From: JBDRGC01 sp043818215
GTDB lineage: Bacteria; Chloroflexota; Anaerolineae; Anaerolineales; UBA11858
Assembly: GCA_043818215.1 (NCBI GenBank)
Contig: JBDRGC010000214.1
Location: forward strand, 1 to 18,737
DNA length: 18,737 bases
Reading direction: 5' to 3'
The position numbers and the translations under genes are program-made. The notes beneath the pieces are model-generated. The model ran no database searches. It worked only from the letters and a program-made list of their open reading frames with translations, and was not told the origin of the DNA. This document shows, piece after piece, positions 6,883-14,225 of this stretch; the first letter of the stretch is position 1, and every line of letters begins with the position of its first letter.

Positions 6883-6946
6883 TTTCGTTCCTCAGTATTT
6901 GTTCAGTGGAATTCTATAGGCTTTCAGAAAAGATTTTGACTCAGCC

Positions 6947-7224
6947 TGTCATTCCCAAAGGGACAGGTGCGCAGTGCCTGCATAGGTATGCGAAGCAGCT
7001 TTACCGCTGACACTTGCACCGCACTGCGTTTGGTGCAGTGCAGGTGAGCAATCTCATCCTTGGCGAGAAGGAGATTGCTTCGTCACAAAGAGCGTTCCTC
7101 GCAATGACTATACTGAGTTGTCACTGCGAGCGGAGTTTTGCGGAGCGTGGCAGTCTCCTCCATCCCGCGGGGGATTGCCACGGCGGTGAAGCCGCCTCGC
7201 ACACTTGTCCCTTTGGGAATGACA
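6947..7224. repeat. 278-bp element bounded by perfect 19-bp inverted repeats
   Basis: Positions 6947-6965 and 7206-7224 are exact reverse complements (TGTCATTCCCAAAGGGACA and its complement). Inside is a second, imperfect inversion: GGAGATTGCTTCGTC...CTCGCAATGAC (about 7069-7111) faces GTCACTGCGAGCGG...GGCAGTCTCC (about 7119-7157). That pattern resembles dispersed 'CAATGACG/GAAGCAATCTC' intergenic repeats seen in many bacterial genomes (from memory). No transposase is present. It could be a MITE-like or REP-cluster element. Confidence 0.75.
6964..6989 (+). repeat. 26-bp direct repeat, copy 1
   Basis: It begins CAGGTGCGCAGTGCCTG and is identical over 26 bases to 7689-7714. It overlaps the left end of the inverted-repeat element. 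Its CAGGTGC start is also shared with the palindrome at 1894-1932. Confidence 0.85.
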
Positions 7225-7305
7225 TTTTTCCGTTCGTGTAAAATCCAAGTGTTATCAAAACCCTATGCTCCATTCCGCTAAATCTAATGACAAATATCCA
7301 ATATC

Positions 7306-7334
7306 TTGGTGACACTAAATACTGATGGTATAAT
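7306..7334 (+). promoter_or_regulatory. sigma-70 type promoter upstream of the CODH/ACS operon
   Basis: TTGGTG (7306-7311), a 17-bp spacer and a perfect TATAAT (7329-7334) predict a start near 7341. This is the best promoter match seen upstream of the operon and implies a leader of about 630 nt before the first gene. The start site is predicted, not shown. Confidence 0.6.
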
Positions 7335-7543
7335 GTGCAATCTTATATACTGGCCTGATAAAGTTATAGATTTTACCTGTCTGGCCTACCTATCTAAACC
7401 CCGTATTGTAATAGTAGAGAAAGATCCCTTTCAGCGTGCAAAGAGCGAGTCAGAAATACCATCAATTAGCAATATTGTGTGGCCTTTTCGTACTTATAAA
7501 CAAGCGGATAGGCCGGGCGTTCTCTTGGCAAGCTTATTGGAGT

Positions 7544-7602
7544 CCCTGGCACTTTTGGTGAGCAGGGTTCGTGTGCTGAAAAGGCGCTGACCCTGCTCTT
7601 TT
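7544..7602 (+). terminator. attenuator-like alternative hairpins with T tract
   Basis: GAGCAGGGT (7560-7568) pairs perfectly with ACCCTGCTC (7590-7598) and is followed by TTTT, an intrinsic terminator about 260 nt after the predicted start. The 5' arm of that stem can instead pair upstream: CCCTG-G-CAC (7544-7552) with GTG-AG-CAGGG (7558-7567) around TTTTG. The two folds share 7560-7567 and exclude each other, as in attenuators and riboswitch expression platforms. No known aptamer was recognised. Confidence 0.5.
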
Positions 7603-7688
7603 AAATTCGGGCGTTTTTGTGTCATCTCAAAACAACGGGGTCAGGCCAGAGCCGCACCCTTCGACACTGGCACCTGCGATGACAAATG

Positions 7689-7714
7689 CAGGTGCGCAGT
7701 GCCTGCATAGGTAT
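7689..7714 (+). repeat. 26-bp direct repeat, copy 2
   Basis: Exact second copy of 6964-6989, within the untranslated leader of the acs operon. Confidence 0.85.
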
Positions 7715-7970
7715 ACGCTCCGCTACTCACATCGTCCCAATGTCCTTCGGGAGGATGCTGGATTTTTCCCCCGAAATACTATAGTGCCCTTGGGTATTGA
7801 GAAGATACGTTTTTGTTCAATTGAAGGCAATACCGCAAAAGTCGGCAGGATGCTTACAACTCGCGAAACGTGTCTCAACATGCTTTAGCATGTTTCCTGT
7901 AACAGACCCCGAATTCCTCCGGGGTGCTGCCGCCAATCAAAGTAAAAATGAAAGAAGGAGGATGAAGTAT

Positions 7971-8369
7971 ATGAAAGTTCTAACCCTTGAACTCCCAGTC
8001 ATGTATGGCGACCATCATGTCCTCGAAGTCAGACGGCTCTTATTGGAGATGCCTGGTGTCGAAGACGTGTACGCCAGTAGCGGCTTTCATGCTGCTGAAA
8101 TCAATTATGATCCTGACAAAATCAGTGAGGCAGCGATCGTAGCAAAATTAGATGAGGCCGGCTATATTGGTGAACTGCCAATCCCTGTCGAGACAGGAAT
8201 TGCAGCCTATCAAGGTGGAAGGGTAGATACATCTCTCTTCCGCCGCTCCACGGCCAATAAACAAACCCTGGACGTGATGGGTTTTGCTCAGAGTGTTAGC
8301 CCCAAGGGACGCTCTCTATGGCCTTGCCCAGGTATGGAGCCTTTGAAACCCATAATCGAGGAGAAATAA
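7971..8369 (+). CDS. small HMA-like (ferredoxin-fold) protein preceding CO dehydrogenase
   Basis: The product is 132 aa. AAGGAGG (7955-7961) sits 9 bp before the ATG at 7971, which decides this start over the ATG at 7962. Residues 2-65 follow the beta-alpha-beta-beta-alpha-beta rhythm of heavy-metal-associated domains: KVLTLELPVMYGDHH, VRRLLLEMPGVEDVYAS, HAAEINYDPDKIS, IVAKLDEAGY. The usual metal-binding GMxCxxC loop is replaced by VMYGDHH (His15, His16). Residues 66-132 are a less ordered tail ending near LWPCPGMEP, whose Cys119 is the only cysteine. The stop is 1 bp from the acsA start and carries its ribosome binding site, so the two are tightly coupled. A role in metal delivery, assembly or docking for CO dehydrogenase is inferred from context only. 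Confidence 0.8.
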   Translation: MKVLTLELPVMYGDHHVLEVRRLLLEMPGVEDVYASSGFHAAEINYDPDKISEAAIVAKLDEAGYIGELPIPVETGIAAYQGGRVDTSLFRRSTANKQTLDVMGFAQSVSPKGRSLWPCPGMEPLKPIIEEK

Positions 8370-8370
8370 A

Positions 8371-10398
8371 ATGGCAAGAACTAGACGAACCCCCCAAGAA
8401 TTTAGTATAGACACGGCAGCCCAAGAGATGCTGATCCTTGCTGATGAAATGGGCATTGGCACCGCTTTCACTCGCGCGGATGAGATGTCGCCCTGCCCGA
8501 TTGGTTCTGATGGCATGTGTTGCAAAATTTGTAGCATGGGGCCTTGCCGAATCACCAAAGATGAACAAGTAGGGGTTTGCGGCGCCACAGTAGATACCAT
8601 CCAGGCCCGCAACCTGATTCGCGCAATATCGGCTGGAGCTGCGGCCCACTCCGATCACGGCCGGGGTATGGCTTTCACGCTCAAAGCCGTCGCCAACGGC
8701 GAAATCGAAGGGTACATGATCCGCGATGTTGTCAAATTACGCAATCTGGCTGCCATTTACGACATACCCATCGAAGGGCGGTCACCTGAAGAAATTGCCA
8801 ATGAACTGGCCGACCTTTATATCTCCCAGTTCGGGCAGCAACATGGCCGAGTAATATCGACAAAACGCGCTCCAGCAAAGCGTCAAAAACTATGGGAAGA
8901 AACCGGTGTAATGCCGCGCGGCATCGACCGTGAAATCGTAGAAAGTCTGCACCGCACCCACATGGGCGACGACCAGGACGCAGAGCACATCTTGCAGCAC
9001 GCGGTGCGCACGGCTCTTGGCGATGGTTGGGGCGGCAGCCTGATCGCTACCGACATCTCCGACATCTTGTTCGGCACGCCGGCGCCCGTTCTTGGGGAGG
9101 CCAACCTGGGCGTACTCAAGGAAGACTACGTCAACGTGATTGTGCATGGGCACGAACCCACCCTCAGCGAAATGATCGTAGCCGTTACACAGGACCCGGA
9201 AATCATCGAGTATGCTAAAGCAGCCGGGGCCGAGGGAATCAACGTCTCGGGGATTTGCTGTACGGCGAATGAAATTCTGATGCGCCAGGGCGTGCCTGTT
9301 GCCGGCAATTTCTTGCAGCAAGAGTTAGCCATCCTCACCGGCGCAGTCGACGCCATGGTGGTGGACGTGCAGTGCATCATGCAGGCGATTGTCGGTCTGG
9401 CCGAAAAATTCCACACCGAGATCATCACAACCTCGGAGAAAGTCAAGATCAAAGGGGCCACGCATATCGAATTTCATGAGCACCAGGCTGTGGCCATCGC
9501 CAAGCGAATAGTGCGTCGGGGAATCGATAACTATAAAAACCGCGGTACAGTGCAAATACCAGATGTGCGCGACTATATGGTCCCTGGTTTCTCTCACGAA
9601 TACATCAACTATGCGCTCGGCGGTTCTTACCGGGCGTCTTTCCGCCCGCTCAATGACGCCGTCATGTCCGGGCGTATCCGCGGCGTGGCCGCCATTGTGG
9701 GATGCAACAACCCCCGCGACCAACATGATTATTTGCACACCTATATCACCAAAGAACTGCTCAAGCAAGATGTGCTCATTGTCGAGACCGGATGCAGCGC
9801 CATCGCCTGTGCCAAGGATGGATTGATGCTCGGCGAGGCCGGTATCGATCTCGACCAGGTTGGGCCGGGGCTGCGTGAGATTTGCGAGACCGGTGGAATT
9901 CCCCCCGTATTGCACATGGGATCATGTGTGGATAACAGCCGTATCCTGACCGTGCTCACACAGGTGGTCGCAGAAGGCGGCCTGGGCGACGATATCGACC
10001 AGATTCCCGCTGTGGGGCTGGCTCCCGAATGGATGAGCGAAAAAGCTCTCTCCATTGGCACATACTGCGTGGCTTCCGGGGCTTACGTCATCTTCGGCGG
10101 CTCATCGCCGGTAGAAGGCAAACCTGACCGGATTCCTGATAGCGGCATTGTGCCCAAATTCATCAGTGAGGGATGGGAGAAACTCTACGGCGGCAAGATG
10201 GAATTCATGGCTGACCCTGACGACATCATCAAGGCTACGCTGGATCATATCGATAAGAAACGAGCTGCCCTCGGTCTGCCGGAATACGACCCCACCCGCT
10301 TCGGCCAAAGTGGCGATGCCCGCATGTTAGCATTCGAAGAACTTCCACTGGCAGTCAAGCGCGCGGCCCTATACGGCGTGCCAGTTGCAGGAAATTGA
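8371..10398 (+). CDS. acsA: carbon monoxide dehydrogenase catalytic subunit (anaerobic, Ni-Fe)
   Basis: The product is 675 aa, the family's usual length. It reduces CO2 to CO, which is passed to acetyl-CoA synthase, or it works in reverse. Cys42 and Cys50 would ligate the intersubunit D cluster, and Cys51, Cys54, Cys59 and Cys70 the B cluster (CPIGSDGMCCKICSMGPCRI); the last spacing is about 3 residues shorter than in Carboxydothermus CooS-II (from memory). C-cluster ligands are all in place: His261 (VHGHEP), Cys296/297 (GICCTANE), Cys335 (VDVQCIMQ), Cys445 (VGCNNP), Cys475 (ETGCSA) and Cys519 (HMGSCVDN). The start follows the previous stop after 1 bp with GAGGAG upstream. Its place before acsB argues for the synthase-bound AcsA role over a free CO-oxidising CooS. 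The protein is cytoplasmic. Confidence 0.96.
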   Translation: MARTRRTPQEFSIDTAAQEMLILADEMGIGTAFTRADEMSPCPIGSDGMCCKICSMGPCRITKDEQVGVCGATVDTIQARNLIRAISAGAAAHSDHGRGMAFTLKAVANGEIEGYMIRDVVKLRNLAAIYDIPIEGRSPEEIANELADLYISQFGQQHGRVISTKRAPAKRQKLWEETGVMPRGIDREIVESLHRTHMGDDQDAEHILQHAVRTALGDGWGGSLIATDISDILFGTPAPVLGEANLGVLKEDYVNVIVHGHEPTLSEMIVAVTQDPEIIEYAKAAGAEGINVSGICCTANEILMRQGVPVAGNFLQQELAILTGAVDAMVVDVQCIMQAIVGLAEKFHTEIITTSEKVKIKGATHIEFHEHQAVAIAKRIVRRGIDNYKNRGTVQIPDVRDYMVPGFSHEYINYALGGSYRASFRPLNDAVMSGRIRGVAAIVGCNNPRDQHDYLHTYITKELLKQDVLIVETGCSAIACAKDGLMLGEAGIDLDQVGPGLREICETGGIPPVLHMGSCVDNSRILTVLTQVVAEGGLGDDIDQIPAVGLAPEWMSEKALSIGTYCVASGAYVIFGGSSPVEGKPDRIPDSGIVPKFISEGWEKLYGGKMEFMADPDDIIKATLDHIDKKRAALGLPEYDPTRFGQSGDARMLAFEELPLAVKRAALYGVPVAGN

Positions 10399-10500
10399 AC
10401 AGTTTTCAGTAGACAGTTTTCAGTGATCAGTTTCCAGGCAACCATGCGTTCATTCCCGGATACTGAACACTGAAATACTGAATACTGAATACTGATTACT
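10399..10500. repeat. inverted short-unit repeat in the acsA-acsB spacer
   Basis: The left arm holds repeated CAGTTTTCAGT units (10400-10435). The right arm holds ACTGAAT/ACTGAAC heptamers (10459-10500). The arms are complementary, so the mRNA could form a long imperfect hairpin just before the acsB ribosome binding site (GGAGG, 10501-10505). The same unit family separates the two tRNAs. Confidence 0.8.
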
Positions 10501-10510
10501 GGAGGAACCT

Positions 10511-13500
10511 ATGTCAAAATACATCGCAACCCGCGCCATCCGAGGCGCTAACGCTATAGTCACCGAAGCCGAATTAATGTTTCATAAGGCTATCGCTGAG
10601 AAAGGGGCAGATACACCAATCGAATTTCCCAATACGGCCTACTACTTACCTACCATCTTTGGTATGACCGGCCTGGAAATTACCACCATCGGGCAGTTGG
10701 AGACAGTGCTCGAACAGGCGCGTTCACTTTTGCATCCCGTGCCATCTGAGAATCGTTGGACACCCTACCTGGGCGAAACCCTCGACTGCGGCATGGCTAC
10801 CCTGCTGGCTTTTGAAAGCATCGAGGCCATTCGTTTCGTTTATGGTTTACAGCCCGAACCCGCCCCCGGTATGGAATTGGCGGGAGGCACTGAGTATCAG
10901 GGCCTGGACGATGGTGGACACCTGAATGGTCCCATCGATGATATCCAACTCCGCTCTTGGGGTATCCAATTGGTGGATGGGCGTATGCCTGGCTTTGCGG
11001 CCATCATCGGCTGCGCCAAATCCAACGAAGTAGCTGTCAAGATCGTACGTGAACTCCAGCGGCGTAATATCCTGGTTTTCCTTTCAGGCAACGTCAACGG
11101 ACGCAGCATCATCGACCAGCTCCGGGAAGAGGGCGTCGAACTGGGATACGATACCTACACCATCCCCTTCGGCACCGACACCATCAGCGCCATCTACGCG
11201 GCCGGATTTGCCACCCGCTCCGCGCTGACCTTTGGCGGGCTTAAGGGCGGCCAGGCCCGCAAGAATCTGCTCTACAACCGATCACGCGTTTTCGCTTTTG
11301 CGCTGGCCCTGGGTGAAGTGGATGACCTCAAGTACGCCGCTGCTGCCGGAGTGCTCAACTACGGCTTTCCGGTGATCGCCGATACCGTCATCCCCCAAAT
11401 CCTGCCCACCGGCGTGACCACTTATGAACACGTTGTCTCCATGCCCTTCGATGAAATCGAGGGCGCAGACGACCTGGAACGCGCCGAGAATCTGGTTCAG
11501 AAATGTATCGAAGTGCGCGGTGTCAAAATTAAAATCACCGATGTTCCTGTCCCGGTTCCCTACGGGTCTGCCTTCGAAGGCGAGGTCGTGCGGCGGACTG
11601 ATATGCGGGTCGAGTTTGGCGGAAAATACTCCCGATCTTTCGAATACTTATTCATGACCGATATGGATAAGATTGTAGATGGCAAGATCGAGGTGATAGG
11701 CCCTAACTTTGATGATGTGGAAGTTGGCAAAGCTATGGATATGGGCGTTGTCGTCCAGGTGGCTGGACGTGAGATGGAAGGGGACTTCGAGCCTGTCCTG
11801 GAACGCCAACTCCACGACTTTGTAAATGGAGCCTCTGGCATCCAGCATGTTGGACAACGCGATATAGTTTGGATACGAATTTCCAAAACAGCCGCAGACA
11901 AAGGTTTTGTCCTCGAAGACTTTGGCAAAATTATCCACGCCCGCTTGCATGCAGATTTTGGCGCCATCGTGGATAAAGCTCAGGTGACGATTTATACCGA
12001 TACAGACAAACTCGAATCCTGGCTAGAAAAAGCCCGTCAGGCTTACGATTACCGCAACAAACGTCTGGCCGATATGACCGATGACTCGGTAGAAGAATTC
12101 TACTCCTGCACCCTGTGCCAGAGCTTTGCTCCCGACCATGTTTGTGTGGTCAGCCCCGAACGTTTGGGGTTGTGTGGAGCCTACAACTGGTTAGACTGCA
12201 AAGCATCCTTCAGCATTAACCCGACCGGGCCTAACCAACCGATCAAACTTGGTGAATGCTACGATGAAGAGGTAGGGTATTGGCAAGGCACAATCGACTA
12301 CACAAAATCTGCTTCGCACGGCGTCGTAGATAAAGTTTCGATGTACTCCATCATGGAAAACCCCATGACAGCCTGCGGATGTTTCGAAGCTATTCTCATG
12401 TACATCCCCGAAGTTGAAGGCGTGATTGTTGTCAGCCGTGAAGATATCGGCATGACCCCCATGGGAATGAAATTCAGCACCCTGGCGGGAATGGCCGGCG
12501 GCGGCGTCCAAACTCCAGGCGTGATGGGGATCGGGAAGTACTACATGCTCAGCCCCAAATTCATCTCCGCGGATGGCGGCTTCAAGCGCATCGTTTGGAT
12601 GAGTAAGAATCTGAAAGACTCCATGGTGATGGAACTTCAAGTCATTGCCCAACGCGAAGGCATTCCGGATTTGATAGACCGCATCGCCGATGGTGAAAGT
12701 GTCATAACTGTGGAAGAATTACAAGAGTGGGTAAAAGCGAAAAACCACCCTGTTCTAGACATGCCATCCATGGAGCGCGCAGAAACCGAAATAGAGATTA
12801 AAGACCAGGGCGAAGATATAATCTCTCAAGCCGAAGCTATCATCGAAAAGGTAGCGGAAGAAAAAATCGAGCTGGTGGAAGAACCAGCCCCGGTGCCGGA
12901 ACCTGAACCTGAGGTGAAAGCTGCCACTACAGCGGTTGCTCTACCTGTTAGTGGAGGAATCACCGAAGGCCGCGCGGAGCGGGCTGTGGACATGCTGCGG
13001 CGGGCACTGTTTGCTGCCCTGGCCGAGTTGGGCGGAATCGAAGGCCTTGACTTGTCAGGCTACCAACCCCCGGCCATCCCAACAGCCCCGGCTGTAGTGG
13101 CCGCTCCCGCCGAACCTGCCCCCGTCCTCCGTCCTCCGTCCCCGGTCGAACCAGATAAACCCTGGCTTGATGACCACACCAAAGTGAAACTTGCTAAAGA
13201 AAGATGGGATGGATCCGTTCGGGAAATAACCCTGGGCGCAACTAAAGCTGAAGGCGGAACCCGCTCACACACTGTCACCATTGGCGGCGAAACAGCCATG
13301 CCTTATATGCACTTCGAAGGCAAAACTCCGCGCAAGCCAGTGATTGCTATCGAAATTACCCACTGTCGTCCCAATGATTGGTCGAAATTGCTTGTGGACG
13401 TTTGGGGGGACGTAATGGATGATCCCGGCGAATGGGCCAAGGCGGCTGAGAAGGCCGGTGCAGAGGTGTTGTATCTGAAACTTTTACTCACCGATGCACA

Positions 13501-14137
13501 CGGAAATCCCACCACTGTAGAACAAGCTATCAAAGCTGTGGATGCTGTCCTAAAAGCCAGCGGCTTGCCGCTCATCGTATTCGGTCCCGGGCAGCCAGAC
13601 CCCGATAACGAACTGCTTGTCGAAATCTCCAATAAATTCAAAGGAGAGCGCTTGCTACTTGGTGTGTGCGAAGAGAAAAATTACCGCACAATTGTCGCCT
13701 CTGCAATGGCAGATGGACAGTTGGTAGTTGCCCGAACTGCTATGGATGTCAACCTGGCTAAACAACTCAATATTCTCATCACCGATATAGGACTTTCCAT
13801 AGATAACATCGTAATGGATCCCACCACCGGCGCATTGGGTTATGGCTTCGAATACGGCTACTCGGTAATGGAACGTCTACGGATGGCTGCCCTCCAGGGT
13901 GACAAAATGACCCAACTCCCAATGATGGTCACACCCGGCGAAGAATGCTGGAAGACCAAAGAGTCCAAAGTTGGCGACGGTGTACCCGAAGCCTGGGGCG
14001 ATTGGGAAACTCGTGCTCTGGCGTGGGAGACGGTTGCATCTATCATGCTGGTTGAATCCGGCGCCAATTTACTTGTCTTGCGCCATCCTGAAAGCGTCAG
14101 GCGAGTTAAAGAAGCAATCGAAGACTTGATGGGATAA
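10511..14137 (+). CDS. acsB-acsD: fused acetyl-CoA synthase (AcsB) - corrinoid Fe-S protein small subunit (AcsD)
   Basis: The product is 1208 aa, with GGAGG 5 bp before the ATG. Residues 1 to about 755 are a full-length bacterial acetyl-CoA synthase with its N-terminal CODH-contact domain. A-cluster ligands are Cys533, Cys536, Cys545 and Cys555 (C-x2-C-x8-C-x9-C) and the distal-nickel Cys622-Gly-Cys624; this spacing equals that of Moorella AcsB. Residues about 880-1208 are a complete AcsD TIM barrel: REITLGATKAEGGTRSHTV, LNILITDIGLSIDNIVMDPT, GALGYGFEYGYSVMERLRMA, ending in LRHPESVRRVKEAIEDLM. The intervening 125 residues are acidic, then Pro/Ala/Glu-rich, with one predicted helix (about 820-845). 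AcsB condenses methyl, CO and CoA; AcsD partners AcsC in carrying the cobalamin. No separate acsD or internal stop is seen, so the fusion appears real. Confidence 0.93.
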   Translation: MSKYIATRAIRGANAIVTEAELMFHKAIAEKGADTPIEFPNTAYYLPTIFGMTGLEITTIGQLETVLEQARSLLHPVPSENRWTPYLGETLDCGMATLLAFESIEAIRFVYGLQPEPAPGMELAGGTEYQGLDDGGHLNGPIDDIQLRSWGIQLVDGRMPGFAAIIGCAKSNEVAVKIVRELQRRNILVFLSGNVNGRSIIDQLREEGVELGYDTYTIPFGTDTISAIYAAGFATRSALTFGGLKGGQARKNLLYNRSRVFAFALALGEVDDLKYAAAAGVLNYGFPVIADTVIPQILPTGVTTYEHVVSMPFDEIEGADDLERAENLVQKCIEVRGVKIKITDVPVPVPYGSAFEGEVVRRTDMRVEFGGKYSRSFEYLFMTDMDKIVDGKIEVIGPNFDDVEVGKAMDMGVVVQVAGREMEGDFEPVLERQLHDFVNGASGIQHVGQRDIVWIRISKTAADKGFVLEDFGKIIHARLHADFGAIVDKAQVTIYTDTDKLESWLEKARQAYDYRNKRLADMTDDSVEEFYSCTLCQSFAPDHVCVVSPERLGLCGAYNWLDCKASFSINPTGPNQPIKLGECYDEEVGYWQGTIDYTKSASHGVVDKVSMYSIMENPMTACGCFEAILMYIPEVEGVIVVSREDIGMTPMGMKFSTLAGMAGGGVQTPGVMGIGKYYMLSPKFISADGGFKRIVWMSKNLKDSMVMELQVIAQREGIPDLIDRIADGESVITVEELQEWVKAKNHPVLDMPSMERAETEIEIKDQGEDIISQAEAIIEKVAEEKIELVEEPAPVPEPEPEVKAATTAVALPVSGGITEGRAERAVDMLRRALFAALAELGGIEGLDLSGYQPPAIPTAPAVVAAPAEPAPVLRPPSPVEPDKPWLDDHTKVKLAKERWDGSVREITLGATKAEGGTRSHTVTIGGETAMPYMHFEGKTPRKPVIAIEITHCRPNDWSKLLVDVWGDVMDDPGEWAKAAEKAGAEVLYLKLLLTDAHGNPTTVEQAIKAVDAVLKASGLPLIVFGPGQPDPDNELLVEISNKFKGERLLLGVCEEKNYRTIVASAMADGQLVVARTAMDVNLAKQLNILITDIGLSIDNIVMDPTTGALGYGFEYGYSVMERLRMAALQGDKMTQLPMMVTPGEECWKTKESKVGDGVPEAWGDWETRALAWETVASIMLVESGANLLVLRHPESVRRVKEAIEDLMG

Positions 14138-14213
14138 TCGTGGAGCGGATAGCGTGGAGCGGTGAGCGAAGTTGTTGCTGCTCTCCTCTCCACGCACCAC
14201 CCTCCACGCTAAA
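14138..14213. repeat. inverted GCGTGGAG-unit repeat in the acsB/D-acsC spacer
   Basis: CGTGGAG occurs twice near 14139-14160 and its complement CTCCACG twice near 14189-14211, giving two direct copies facing two inverted copies. The spacer could fold into a hairpin ending just before the acsC ribosome binding site (CGGAG). The unit is unrelated in sequence to those in the other acs spacers. Confidence 0.78.
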
Positions 14214-14225
14214 CGGAGATTAACT

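Larger units (their letters stand above)
6883..7970. other. 1.1-kb region without a convincing gene
   Basis: No open frame here has a good start, a family match or believable composition. What it holds is listed separately: an inverted-repeat element (6947-7224), two copies of a 26-bp repeat, a promoter (7306-7334), an attenuator-like fold (7544-7602) and small hairpins nearer the operon. The hairpins are AACATGC/GCATGTT at 7877-7894 and ACCCC/GGGGT at 7906-7925, the latter with CCTCC in its loop. TGTCATC (7620-7626) also has an inverted match GATGACA (7678-7684). Confidence 0.7.

Noticed and set aside
6597..7241. Plus-strand open frames opposite fmdB and through the inverted-repeat element
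   Set aside because: They overlap a strong terminator, a well-supported minus-strand gene or repeat DNA, and their translations have no domain-like character.
7306..7590. 94-aa open frame in the operon leader
   Set aside because: It begins inside the putative promoter -35 region, ends inside the terminator stem, has no ribosome binding site and resembles no family. An RNA explanation fits better.
7619..7970. N-terminal extension of the HMA-like gene up to 7797 and the 89-aa frame at 7619
   Set aside because: The strong AAGGAGG site places the start at 7971. Upstream translation is non-conserved leader containing hairpins.
7341..7970. Cobalamin, THF or other known riboswitch in the acs leader
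   Set aside because: I looked for the conserved core boxes of cobalamin, THF, Moco, c-di-GMP and T-box RNAs and did not find them. Only the terminator/antiterminator layout is supported.
14172..14225. Upstream start for acsC at 14172
   Set aside because: The extension is encoded by the inverted GCGTGGAG repeat. The family N-terminus and ribosome binding site are at 14226.
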